Assembly (NCBI GenBank): GCA_963621975.1
Contig: CAVFGI010000006.1
Coordinates: 1 to 64,000 of the forward strand
Reading direction: 5' to 3'
DNA length: 64,000 bases
Source of the DNA: UBA9732 sp963621975
Lineage (GTDB): Bacteria; Spirochaetota; Spirochaetia; Sphaerochaetales; Sphaerochaetaceae
Both the position numbers and the translations under genes were made by a program. Position 1 is the stretch's first letter. Each line of letters begins with the position of its first letter. Of this stretch, positions 24,944-32,981 are shown one piece after another. The notes beneath the pieces were generated by a model. That model saw only the letters and a program-made list of their open reading frames with translations. It was not told the DNA's origin and searched no databases.

Positions 24944-25342
24944 ATGAGCATGAAAATTGTAGTTATAGATGGTCAGGGTGGCAGTATTGGTAGAGCAATA
25001 GTTGAAAAAATAGTTGCTAAGGGGCTTCAAGATAACCTAATTTGTATTGGAACCAATGCTACGGCTACAGCAAATATGTTAAAAGGTGGTGCAAGGCAAG
25101 GAGCAACGGGAGAGAATCCCGTGGTAGTGGCATGCAGGGATGCTTCATACATCATTGGTCCACTTGGTATTGTTTTAGCAGATTCCATGCTTGGGGAAAT
25201 AACTCCAAATATGGCAAGAGCGGTTGGAGCTAGTAATGCTCATAAAATTCTTATTCCAGTTAATAAATGTGTAACGGTTTCTGGCGTTAAGCCAATGAGT
25301 TTAAATGAGTATATTGATGAAGCTATTGCTAGCTTGACTTAA
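24944..25342 (+). CDS. DUF3842 family protein
   Basis: 132 residues beginning MSMKIVVIDGQGGSIGRAIV, a Rossmann-like glycine-rich start characteristic of DUF3842, followed by GTNATATANMLKGGA and GPLGIVLADSMLGEITP. The family is cytoplasmic, found in anaerobic Firmicutes and spirochaetes, and has no known function. The ATG at 24944 lies nine nt after AGG (24932-24934). The in-frame ATG at 24884 would add an untypical N-terminus. It is upstream of a metal-type ABC operon, separated by a hairpin-rich 76-bp leader. Confidence 0.8.
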   Translation: MSMKIVVIDGQGGSIGRAIVEKIVAKGLQDNLICIGTNATATANMLKGGARQGATGENPVVVACRDASYIIGPLGIVLADSMLGEITPNMARAVGASNAHKILIPVNKCVTVSGVKPMSLNEYIDEAIASLT

Positions 25343-25366
25343 AATGCTAGAAATAACACAATAGAA

Positions 25367-25419
25367 GTAGGTCATGAAGGCCTGCTTTAGGGATGAACCC
25401 TAAACTTAATGTACTTAAG
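25367..25419 (+). promoter_or_regulatory. Three abutting hairpins with 5-nt loops ahead of the metal importer operon
   Basis: Stem 1 is GTAGGTC/GGCCTGC (25367-25385, loop ATGAA, three G-U pairs). Stem 2 is TTTAGGG/CCCTAAA (25386-25404, loop ATGAA). Stem 3 is CTTAA/TTAAG (25405-25419, loop TGTAC) and ends on the first base of the GTG start codon. They follow each other without a gap. They could be tandem operators for a metal-dependent repressor or an RNA control element. Confidence 0.5.
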
Positions 25420-26075
25420 TGCGCCAAGAGGGCATCATTTTTGCAAAAAACAAGAGTGAAAAGTTGTCCGCAAATACAATCCTTGAAATTCAAAACATCT
25501 CTGTTTTCTATAATGCTACGCCTGTGATTGAGAACTTTTCTCTTATTCTTAAAGAAGGAGAAAGAATTGTAATTGAAGGCCCAAATGGATGTGGTAAAAC
25601 AACTCTTCTGAAGGCAATTCTAGGTAATGTCAAACCTTCCAAGGGAAGGATTTATATTTCAAGTAATACAAGGACAGCATATTGCAAACAAGGTTTTGCA
25701 GAGACAAAAGCACCAATATCGGTATATGAAGTGGTGGCAATGGGGCTTTACAAGCAGGAAAAGAAAGATCTGGCGCGTGTTGAGCAGGCTATGAGAGAGA
25801 CTGGGGTGAGTCAACTGGCTAGTAGACGTTTTGGAGATTTGTCTGGAGGAGAGAAACAGCGTGTAAGTCTTGCAAGATGTTTTTGTCAGGACGCGAATTT
25901 GCTGTTGATGGATGAGCCGTCGTCTTTTTTGGATGTGGCGTTCAGAGATGATTTTGTTACTATGATGAGAACTCTTCCGGAGTATATGGCCGCCATTGTG
26001 GTGACACATGATGCTCAGTTAACACAGGCCTTGGGATGGCCAATTGTAAAATGGGGGGAGAAATGCAAAGAGTAA
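25419..26075 (+). CDS. Zinc/manganese-type ABC importer ATP-binding protein (ZnuC-like)
   Basis: 218-residue ATPase of the metal ABC family. Walker A is GPNGCGKTTLL, the signature LSGGEKQR, and Walker B LLLMDEPSSFLD. The following gene is a nine-helix permease and then a periplasmic binding protein, giving a complete importer. The start is uncertain: no ATG exists, an in-frame stop at 25416 rules out anything earlier, GTG 25419 lacks a ribosome site, and TTG 25464 or a rare ATT at 25437 after AAGAGGG are alternatives. Confidence 0.85.
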   Translation: MRQEGIIFAKNKSEKLSANTILEIQNISVFYNATPVIENFSLILKEGERIVIEGPNGCGKTTLLKAILGNVKPSKGRIYISSNTRTAYCKQGFAETKAPISVYEVVAMGLYKQEKKDLARVEQAMRETGVSQLASRRFGDLSGGEKQRVSLARCFCQDANLLLMDEPSSFLDVAFRDDFVTMMRTLPEYMAAIVVTHDAQLTQALGWPIVKWGEKCKE

Positions 26076-26890
26076 TATCGCTTTTAGCTCTCAAGCCTAT
26101 TTTGTATGGCTTGATTGGAATGGTTATAAGTGGCATCTCATTTCCTGTTGCAGGTGTAATTGTAGTACAAAATGGGCTTATCTCAATGCGATACATGCTT
26201 ATGCATGGAGTAATCTTGGGTGGGGTGGCTGCTGTGGTGTTGGATATACCAATGTTGGTTGCAGTTATCCCCTTGAATGTTATTTTGGTACTAATTATGG
26301 TGCGACTAAACAAAGAGGGGCGAACTCTTTCCGTTGCGAGTACTGCCATGATGGTCTGTACTATGGGGTTGGCATCGCTGGTAAGTCATGTCTTTGACGT
26401 ACCTGCCAAGGATACGCTGGAAGTGTTGTGGGGAAGCCCGTTTGCACTTACTAGAATTGACTTGATTTTACTTATAATCTTGGGTGTTCTTACGATTTCT
26501 TATGTAAGTATTTTTTTTAGGCCTATATCTATGTTGTTTTTTGATAAAGATATAGCGTCTTCTATGAGGGTACCTGTTAGAGTTCACAACACTATCATGG
26601 TACTTACAGTTGCGCTGATTGTATCGGTGGCAATGAGGGTTTTGGGAGCACTTTTAATTGATGCTCTTTTGGTTTTGCCCGTGGTTGGAACTGGTAAAAG
26701 AGCAAAAAGCTTAAAGCAGCTATTTATTCAAAGTTCTGTTACTGGATTAGTACTTTCTTTGGTGGGATATCTTTTGGCATTGTTGTGGAATTTGCCTGTT
26801 AGTGGAACATTAGCACTACTGGCTGTCCTAGTGTTTGTATTGAATTCTTTGTTTAGCGGTTTTTGCAAAAAAATTTTAATTTCTTTTTAG
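26063..26890 (+). CDS. Metal ABC importer permease (ZnuB/TroC family)
   Basis: 275 residues with about eight or nine membrane helices, and the ABC-3 family patterns MHGVILGGVAAVV and MRVLGALLIDALLVLP. ATG 26063 follows a GGGGGGAG ribosome site. An in-frame ATG at 26036 lacks one. It overlaps the ATPase gene by 13 bp. It forms the transmembrane channel for Zn2+ or Mn2+ delivered by the binding protein encoded next. Confidence 0.88.
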   Translation: MQRVISLLALKPILYGLIGMVISGISFPVAGVIVVQNGLISMRYMLMHGVILGGVAAVVLDIPMLVAVIPLNVILVLIMVRLNKEGRTLSVASTAMMVCTMGLASLVSHVFDVPAKDTLEVLWGSPFALTRIDLILLIILGVLTISYVSIFFRPISMLFFDKDIASSMRVPVRVHNTIMVLTVALIVSVAMRVLGALLIDALLVLPVVGTGKRAKSLKQLFIQSSVTGLVLSLVGYLLALLWNLPVSGTLALLAVLVFVLNSLFSGFCKKILISF

Positions 26891-26906
26891 AAAAAGGGCG
26901 TAGAAA

Positions 26907-27680
26907 ATGAAAAACGTTTTTGGTTTATTAATTGTTGTTTTTTTGACTTGTGCAGTATGCTTTGCACAAGCTGTGAATGAAGAAAACTCAACTAACGCTA
27001 CCTATGTTGCCTCCACGAGTTGGGTTGCTGCTATTGCAGAATTGGCAGGAATTGATAATGTAGTCACAATTGCACCTGCAAATCTAAAGCATCCGCCTGA
27101 GTATGAGATTACTGCAGATGATATGGTCCGTGTAATTAATGCAAAACTTTTTATGCACGCAGGCTATGAGAAGATGATGAAAACTATAAGCACCGCTGCT
27201 CAGTTGGATGAGTCTAAAATTGTCAAAGTGAAAACCACAAACACTTTGGCTAACTTAAGCAATATGGTAGAGATGCTTTCAGAAAAAGCAGGAACTCAAG
27301 AAAAAGCAGAAGAACGTTTTGGAGAGTATAAAAAACTCATTGAAGAAGCAAAGGCACGTATTTTAGCTTCTCCAAACAGAGATATAGAAGTTTTTGCAAA
27401 TGTTAATCAAGCAGAATTTGCTCGGGACCTTGGCCTTAATGTTGTTTCAACCTTTGGTTCTGGAGCGCTTACTTCTGATCAAATAGCAGAGGCCCATGAT
27501 AAAGCATATACTCTTGTTATTGATAACCTGCACAGCCCTGTGGCTTCTCCAATTACAGAAGTTAGTCCATCAAGTATTATTCTCACATGGCGAAATTTTC
27601 CAGACTATCTTGGTTCTAATGCTCTTTATAATGTCATAAAAGAGAATCTTGAGATGTTGTGGGAAACAGGGCTGTTTTGA
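26907..27680 (+). CDS. Metal-binding periplasmic protein (ZnuA/TroA family), atypical ligand set
   Basis: 257 residues with a signal peptide (cleavage likely after CFAQA near residue 22). Two expected metal-binding histidines are present: H62 in KHPPEYE and H84 in LFMHAGYE. At the third histidine position the sequence reads ANVNQAEFARDLGL, with Asn167. D206 and H209 in IDNLHSPV could supply the remaining ligands. No His-rich loop of zinc-specific ZnuA is present. It is shorter than usual (about 290-310). It delivers metal to the adjacent permease; the metal is uncertain. Confidence 0.8.
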   Translation: MKNVFGLLIVVFLTCAVCFAQAVNEENSTNATYVASTSWVAAIAELAGIDNVVTIAPANLKHPPEYEITADDMVRVINAKLFMHAGYEKMMKTISTAAQLDESKIVKVKTTNTLANLSNMVEMLSEKAGTQEKAEERFGEYKKLIEEAKARILASPNRDIEVFANVNQAEFARDLGLNVVSTFGSGALTSDQIAEAHDKAYTLVIDNLHSPVASPITEVSPSSIILTWRNFPDYLGSNALYNVIKENLEMLWETGLF

Positions 27681-27700
27681 CTTTGAAGTTTTGCGCTCCT

Positions 27701-27731
27701 CTTTTGATCGCATCTTTTGATCGCATCAAAA
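27701..27731. repeat. 13-bp tandem repeat with hairpin after the metal-binding protein gene
   Basis: CTTTTGATCGCAT occurs twice in tandem (27701-27713, 27714-27726). The second copy forms TTTTGA (27715-27720), loop TCGCA, TCAAAA (27726-27731). It may form part of an mRNA 3' end for the metal importer operon, though the downstream T-run is interrupted. Confidence 0.55.
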
Positions 27732-27757
27732 CATATTTTAGAGGTTTTTACAAAAAA

Positions 27758-27894
27758 GGGTTGAATAAACCCCAATTATGGGCATAATGAGCTTTGCTCG
27801 TCTGTGCGTTGCTTGACGACTCTTTTGGCTCAGGACCATATTCCTGAGAATTTTCACTTTAGAAGGATGAACAATCCTTTTAGGGGGTGCCAAG
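27758..27894 (+). promoter_or_regulatory. Hairpin-rich leader of the amino-acid importer operon
   Basis: Successive short stems fill the leader: GGGTT/AACCC (27758-27772), ATTAT/ATAAT (27775-27788), GAGC/GCTC (27789-27799) or alternatively TCGTC/GACGA (27798-27819), CTCAGGA/TCCTGAG (27829-27848, followed by AATTTT), and AAGGAT/ATCCTT (27863-27879). A GGGGG ribosome site at 27883-27887 precedes the ATG at 27895. The overlap of GCTC and TCGTC stems offers two alternative folds. No known riboswitch class was recognised. Confidence 0.45.
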
Positions 27895-29004
27895 ATGATT
27901 GAGATAAAGCATCTTAGAAAAGAGTTTGATGACAACACGGTTCCTTTAAATGATGTGAACCTCGTTATCAACAAAGGTGATGTTATTGCCGTGATAGGGC
28001 CTTCTGGAACAGGAAAGTCCACATTGCTCAGGTGCATTAATATGCTTACAGAGCCAACAAGCGGTAATATAATTGTTGACGGTGAAGATATCACCGAGCG
28101 TGGCTGCGACCTTAATGCGGTTCGCAAAAAGATGGGGATGGTCTTCCAGTCCTTCAATCTTTTTGGTCACTTGACAGTCATTGAAAATATCATGAATCCC
28201 CAAATCACACTTTTGGGAAAGTCACGCCAAGAAGCCTACGACAGGGCCATGGAACTTCTTTCCTCCGTAGGTCTCTCTTCCAAGGTCTTTAATTATCCCG
28301 ATGAGCTGTCCGGTGGACAGCAACAGAGAATTGCCATTGCAAGAACATTGGCAATGGACCCAGAAATCATTTTGTTTGACGAGCCTACCAGCGCTTTAGA
28401 CCCAAGTATGATTGGAGAAGTTCAGTCTGTCATAAAACTTCTTGCCAAGACGGGAAGAACTCTAATGATAGTTACCCACGAGATGGACTTTGCAAGGAAA
28501 GTTGCAAACAGAATTCTTTTTATGGATGAAGGTGGCATTTACGAGGAAGGAACTCCAAAAGAAATATTTGAGCACCCAAAGAGAGAAAAAACCAGACGAT
28601 TCATTCAGAGACTCTCATCTCTTAGCTATAGAATTCAAGGTATTGATTTTGATACTGAAGCCATGAACGAAGAACTTGCAGGATATGGAGAGAAACTTCT
28701 TATTGAGTCTGAGCGTTTGTCCAAATTGAGTCTTGCAATAGAAGAAATCTGTATCAATACCATTGCAGACTACTCTGAAAATCCAGACATCTTGGTTAAA
28801 GTTGAGTATTCAGAGAAAAAAGACGTTCTTTCTCTAATTATTACCTACAAAGGACCATATTTTGATGTCCGAGATACAGACAGTAGCCTCTTTAAGGAGT
28901 TGCTTTCTGAGAAGACTACCTTCTATTCAGAAAAGACAGTAGATGACCCAGACGGTTTTGTAAACCGCATTGATATGCACTTTAAGTGGGAAGAGGAGGA
29001 GTAA
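27895..29004 (+). CDS. Polar amino-acid ABC transporter ATPase fused to an RsbW/GHKL-like domain
   Basis: 369 residues, about 125 longer than GlnQ-type ATPases. Residues 1-240 are a standard ATPase: Walker A GPSGTGKST (35-43), signature LSGGQQQR (138-145), Walker B IILFDEPTSALD. The rest resembles an RsbW-type ATP-binding domain: LSLAIEEICINTI carries an N-box-like E284...N288 and LIITYKGPYFDV matches the DxGxpFd strand, but its aspartate is replaced by tyrosine. A degenerate regulatory domain is therefore likely. It abuts the gene for the binding-protein/permease fusion. C-terminal homology is inferred from pattern. Confidence 0.85.
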   Translation: MIEIKHLRKEFDDNTVPLNDVNLVINKGDVIAVIGPSGTGKSTLLRCINMLTEPTSGNIIVDGEDITERGCDLNAVRKKMGMVFQSFNLFGHLTVIENIMNPQITLLGKSRQEAYDRAMELLSSVGLSSKVFNYPDELSGGQQQRIAIARTLAMDPEIILFDEPTSALDPSMIGEVQSVIKLLAKTGRTLMIVTHEMDFARKVANRILFMDEGGIYEEGTPKEIFEHPKREKTRRFIQRLSSLSYRIQGIDFDTEAMNEELAGYGEKLLIESERLSKLSLAIEEICINTIADYSENPDILVKVEYSEKKDVLSLIITYKGPYFDVRDTDSSLFKELLSEKTTFYSEKTVDDPDGFVNRIDMHFKWEEEE

Positions 29005-29006
29005 AA

Positions 29007-30539
29007 ATGAAGCGCATCATATTAGTTTTTCTTCTTCTCTGTATTGCTTTGTGTTTTGTTTTTTCTGAAGGTTCGGAGTCAACTGATACAACAGATATCA
29101 CAAAAAGAAGTATAGCCTCTTTTGACGGACAACCAATTGGAGTTCAAACAGCAGTTCTCTATGAAGAACTCATCATGGACAAAGTTCCGCACACAGAGTT
29201 TCAGTATTACACAATGCCTAACGACATGATTCTTGCTCTACAAAGTAAGAAGATTAGTGCATATATCATTGAGCAAGTTGGCTTTGGTGTTCAAAAGGCA
29301 AACCACCCAGAACTTGAAGTTTTAGATGAACTTCCAGGCTACATTAGTGCCTCAATGATTATTGGTAATAACAGTAAACAAGATACACTTCTGGCACAAT
29401 TGAATGAATTTATTTCCACATGTGAAGCAGATGGGACATCGGAATATCTCTACAACTACTGGATAAATAACTTTGATCCAGAAACTAGCACCTGTGACAC
29501 AACGGGTTTTACCGGCGAAAATGGCACAATTTCAGTTGCGGTTGAAGGAGGATATGAACCGTTCTCCTTTGTAAGCAACGGAAGCCTTTCTGGTTACGAT
29601 GTAGATTTTATATGCCGTTTCTCTCGTTTATACGGCTATACGCCAGTTTTTTATGAAGTGCCATTTGAATCTATAGCTCCTGGCGTTGAAACAGGTAAAT
29701 ATGACATTGGAATGAATATTGTTGTAAGTGAAGAAAGAAACGAAACTGGAACACTCACGAAAACTTATTATACTTGTCCTGTTGTAATGGTAGTTCTTGG
29801 CGAGGATAAGAGTGAAACCACATTCTTACAACAAATTCAAAATAGCTTCTACAAAACCTTTATAAGGGAAAATAGATGGAAGCTCTTCTTGGAAGGTGCC
29901 GGTGTTACAATTTTGATTACCATTGTATCAATTCTTGCAGGAACACTTCTTGGTTTTGCTGTTTTTATGTCTATAAGAAAAGGCGGAACTGTCCCTAACA
30001 AGATTACAGACTTCTTCTTATGGCTTATTCATGGAATGCCAACTGTTTTGCTTCTAATGATTCTCTATTACATTGTCTTTGGCAGCTCTAGGTTGAGTGG
30101 AATGTGGGTTTCCGCTGTTGGATTCTCCCTCATGTTCGCTTGCTCCATGATAGACATGCTAAGAGTAGGTTACAATGCAATAAGTAAAGGTCAGTTTGAA
30201 GCATCAACAGCCCTTGGTTATTCCGACACTCAGCGTTTCTTCAAGATTATCCTTCCACAGGCTGCAAGACATTTCTTGCCAATCTACAAGAATGAAGTTG
30301 TTACCTTAATCAAAGAAACTTCTGTTGTTGGCTACATTGCTGTTCTTGATTTGACCAAAATCAGCGACCTTGTTCGTAGTAGAACATATGAGGCTTTCTT
30401 CCCTCTAATTCTCACTGCAATTATGTACTTTATCATTGAGACTCTCATGACCTACATAGTCAAGCGCATTGATATCTCCTTAGATCTAAAGCGCAGGTCT
30501 GAAGGTTCAATACTTAAAGGCATCAAGCAATGGGAGTAA
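29007..30539 (+). CDS. Amino-acid ABC transporter binding-protein/permease fusion
   Basis: 510 residues from ATG 29007, after GAGGAG. Signal peptide (about 1-20), a partial SBP-3-like segment (about 35-150, DGQPIGVQTAVLYEEL), a second one (about 165-270, ISVAVEGGYEPFSFV and GKYDIGMN), then a five-helix HisM/GlnP-type permease (about 285-500) with the EAA loop ASTALGYSDTQRFFKIILPQ. The binding domain is therefore tethered to the channel. With the preceding ATPase this forms a complete importer for a polar amino acid; the substrate is not predictable. Confidence 0.88.
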   Translation: MKRIILVFLLLCIALCFVFSEGSESTDTTDITKRSIASFDGQPIGVQTAVLYEELIMDKVPHTEFQYYTMPNDMILALQSKKISAYIIEQVGFGVQKANHPELEVLDELPGYISASMIIGNNSKQDTLLAQLNEFISTCEADGTSEYLYNYWINNFDPETSTCDTTGFTGENGTISVAVEGGYEPFSFVSNGSLSGYDVDFICRFSRLYGYTPVFYEVPFESIAPGVETGKYDIGMNIVVSEERNETGTLTKTYYTCPVVMVVLGEDKSETTFLQQIQNSFYKTFIRENRWKLFLEGAGVTILITIVSILAGTLLGFAVFMSIRKGGTVPNKITDFFLWLIHGMPTVLLLMILYYIVFGSSRLSGMWVSAVGFSLMFACSMIDMLRVGYNAISKGQFEASTALGYSDTQRFFKIILPQAARHFLPIYKNEVVTLIKETSVVGYIAVLDLTKISDLVRSRTYEAFFPLILTAIMYFIIETLMTYIVKRIDISLDLKRRSEGSILKGIKQWE

Positions 30540-30600
30540 ATTCTTAAAAATTGGGTGCATTACTGCGTCTCTTCATCATTGGCCTTGTTGCCGGCAGATT

Positions 30601-30687
30601 TTCCCTGAAAAAACTCAAAAATGGATTTTTTCAGGGAATTTTTCCCTGAAAATACTCAAAAATGGTTTTTTTCAGGGAACGTTCCCT
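30601..30687. repeat. Double hairpin array (TTCCCTGAAAA type)
   Basis: TTCCCTGAAAAAA (30601-30613) pairs with TTTTTTCAGGGAA (30626-30638). TTCCCTGAAAA (30642-30652) pairs with TTTTCAGGGAA (30669-30679). A half arm TTCCCT follows at 30682-30687. Both loops contain CTCAAAAATGG. The inner arms also form a palindrome with each other, the same layout as the array at 22867-22950. It lies in the 427-bp gap after the amino-acid importer operon. Confidence 0.75.
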
Positions 30688-30791
30688 TTACTTTAGACCG
30701 CAAAACTCATTATTGGACAATAGATGACGAGTCAGAAATGCGACGTGGTATTGGCCGTATTAGATTCCTATATCAAATAGAAAAATTTTAG
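30621..30791 (+). other. Unassigned 56-codon open frame overlapping the hairpin array
   Basis: ATG 30621 to TAG 30791 encodes 56 residues. The N-terminal third (MDFFREFFPENTQKWFFSGN) is simply the translated repeat. The rest, DRKTHYWTIDDESEMRRGIG then RIRFLYQIEKF, looks protein-like rather than random. No ribosome site is seen. It may be the 3' end of a lost gene. The upstream stretch 30550-30600 also reads in frame as LGALLRLFIIGLVAGRF, possibly another fragment. Confidence 0.25.
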
Positions 30792-30802
30792 AAAACTCAA
30801 AT

Positions 30803-30882
30803 TTGCATAAAACTGAAAATGCATAATAATACATAAATAAAATGTGCATATTGCAACAATTCAAGCAAAATTAATTGCATAA
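30803..30882. promoter_or_regulatory. Cluster of TGCATA boxes upstream of oppB
   Basis: TTGCATAA (30803-30810), TGCATAA (30820-30826), TGCATATTGCA (30845-30855) and TTGCATAA (30875-30882) lie in a very AT-rich stretch 85-165 bp before oppB. A loose dyad TTGAAT(30896)...ATTCA follows. These may be regulator sites for the opp operon. No promoter hexamers stand out. Confidence 0.4.
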
Positions 30883-30966
30883 ATAATGTATATACTTGAA
30901 TAAAATGTAAATTCAGAGCAAAATCGTTTCAATTTTTTAGTTAGAAATAATTATAGGAGGCGACTC

Positions 30967-31878
30967 TTGCTTAGGTACATAATAAAACGAATATTGCTTG
31001 CTATTGCAACTATTTTTATTATTTGCTTCATAACTTTCTTCCTAATGCATGCGGTACCGGGCGGACCTTTTAACAGAGAAAAAGCCCTTTCACAAGCGAC
31101 AATAGATGCATTAAATGCTAGATACGGTTTAGATCAGCCTCTTTGGACTCAATTTGTTAACTATATGAAAAATATCCTGAAGGGAGATTTTGGAGTCTCT
31201 CTTAAAAATGGACGTGAAATATCGGCAATATTTGCAGAATCTTTCCCCACTTCAGCAAAATTAGGTCTATTGGCCATTACAATTGCGTTGATTTTTGGCA
31301 CTATTTTGGGAAGTGTGGCTGCTATTATGAGAAACAAGTGGCCAGATAGAATCATTGTTTTTTGCTCAACATTATTCACAGCTGTTCCAAGTTTTGTACT
31401 TGCCACATTGCTCTTGCTGGTGTTTTCTATCAAACTTGGATGGATTCCAGTCTGGAGTGCCACTGAAACTCACTATCTTCTTCCTGTAATTGCACTTTCT
31501 GCATATCCAATGGCGTATACAACACGTCTTGCAAAGACCAGCATGTTAGATGCTCTCAGCCAAGATTACATTAGAACAGCACGTTCAAAAGGTGTTGCAA
31601 GAAGAAGAATTATCTTTAAGCATGCTCTTAGAAATTCTCTCATTCCTATAATTACTTATGCGGGTCCTCAGATTGCTTATATTATTACGGGTTCAATGGT
31701 AGTTGAAACGGTTTTCACTGTTGGTGGAATTGGGACAAAGTTTGTAAGTGCAATTAACAACAGAGATTACACTTTAATCATGGCAACTACAATTTTCCTT
31801 GCAACCCTTATGGTTGTTGCAAATGTGATATGTGATTTGCTGTATAAAATTGTAGATCCAAGAATTAAATATGAGTAA
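30967..31878 (+). CDS. oppB: Oligopeptide ABC transporter permease OppB
   Basis: 303 residues with six membrane helices. Starts at TTG 30967, six nt after AGGAGG. The family N-terminus MLRYIIKRILLAIATIFIIC, then HAVPGGPF and YGLDQPLWTQF, and the ATPase-contacting loop DYIRTARSKGVARRRII are all present. It forms the peptide channel with OppC. First gene of the oppBCDF-A operon. Confidence 0.95.
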   Translation: MLRYIIKRILLAIATIFIICFITFFLMHAVPGGPFNREKALSQATIDALNARYGLDQPLWTQFVNYMKNILKGDFGVSLKNGREISAIFAESFPTSAKLGLLAITIALIFGTILGSVAAIMRNKWPDRIIVFCSTLFTAVPSFVLATLLLLVFSIKLGWIPVWSATETHYLLPVIALSAYPMAYTTRLAKTSMLDALSQDYIRTARSKGVARRRIIFKHALRNSLIPIITYAGPQIAYIITGSMVVETVFTVGGIGTKFVSAINNRDYTLIMATTIFLATLMVVANVICDLLYKIVDPRIKYE

Positions 31879-31890
31879 GGAGGGCGCAGT

Positions 31891-32970
31891 ATGGCAGACG
31901 TAACACCAAAGAAAAAACCTTTTAGTTTACAGTTGGATTTGTCAAAATTCAGCCCTTCAATGTTTGAAAAGGCAACTGAAGAAGAAAAAAGACAGCAAGA
32001 TGTAATGAGTGAAAGTACTTCTTTCTTTAAGGATGGAGTTAGAAAACTGTTAAAAAATCCTCTTGCTGTTGGTAGCCTAATTGTCATTGCTTTCATCCTT
32101 TTATTGATTATTTTTGCTCCAATGATTGTTCCTTACGGATACGACGAAATTCTTTCTGTTAATGGAGTTAGAGATAAAGGTGCAAAAAACCTTGCGCCGT
32201 TTACCTACAGCAAACTTGAACAACAATATATAGAAGCAGGAGGTTCGCGATTTCCACATATCTTTGGAACTGACGAGCAGTGTCGAGACTATTTTATTAG
32301 AGTTATATACGGAACTAGAGTTTCTCTGTTCGTTGGTTTTTTTGCTTCTATCATCGTTCTTGTTATTGGGATGATATATGGGAGTGTGTCTGGATATCTT
32401 GGCGGGAAGGTTGACCTTATCATGATGCGTATTGTTGATGTCATTTATTCGTTGCCGGACACCCTTATAGTTATCTTGCTTAGTGTGGTGCTGCAGAGTG
32501 TTTTGAAGCTAAAAAGTGGGTCATTTTTAAGCTCTCTGGGCACGAATATGATATCTCTTTTTATTGTTTTTGCCTTGTTGTATTGGGTTGGTATGGCTAG
32601 ACTTATCAGAGGCCAAATTCTTTCTATTAAAGAAAATGAATATATCTTGGCTTCTAAATCAATTGGTACGCCTACCAAGATGATAATTACAAAGCATATG
32701 CTACCTAACTGCTTGTCTGTAATTATTATTTCTACGGCGCTGCAGATTCCATCGGCAATTTTCACAGAAAGCTATTTGAGTTTCATTGGTCTTGGAGTGC
32801 AAGCCCCAATGCCTTCTCTTGGTTCTTTGGCGAATTCTGCACGTGGTGGACTTCAGAATTATCCGTACAAATTGATCTTTCCTGCGTTGATGATTTGTCT
32901 TATTGTCTTAAGTTTAAATCTTTTGGGAGATGGACTTAGAGACGCATTTGACCCAAAACTTAAGAAGTAG
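31891..32970 (+). CDS. oppC: Oligopeptide ABC transporter permease OppC
   Basis: 359 residues, longer than usual (about 300). A charged cytoplasmic N-terminal extension of about 55 residues precedes the first helix. The periplasmic region before GTRVSLFVGFFAS is expanded (PYGYDEILSVNGVRDKGAKN onward). The EAA loop reads EYILASKSIGTPTKMIITKH, and the end GLRDAFDPKLKK is typical. AAGGAGGG lies upstream of the ATG. It pairs with OppB. Confidence 0.94.
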   Translation: MADVTPKKKPFSLQLDLSKFSPSMFEKATEEEKRQQDVMSESTSFFKDGVRKLLKNPLAVGSLIVIAFILLLIIFAPMIVPYGYDEILSVNGVRDKGAKNLAPFTYSKLEQQYIEAGGSRFPHIFGTDEQCRDYFIRVIYGTRVSLFVGFFASIIVLVIGMIYGSVSGYLGGKVDLIMMRIVDVIYSLPDTLIVILLSVVLQSVLKLKSGSFLSSLGTNMISLFIVFALLYWVGMARLIRGQILSIKENEYILASKSIGTPTKMIITKHMLPNCLSVIIISTALQIPSAIFTESYLSFIGLGVQAPMPSLGSLANSARGGLQNYPYKLIFPALMICLIVLSLNLLGDGLRDAFDPKLKK

Positions 32971-32981
32971 GAGGAGAGAAA

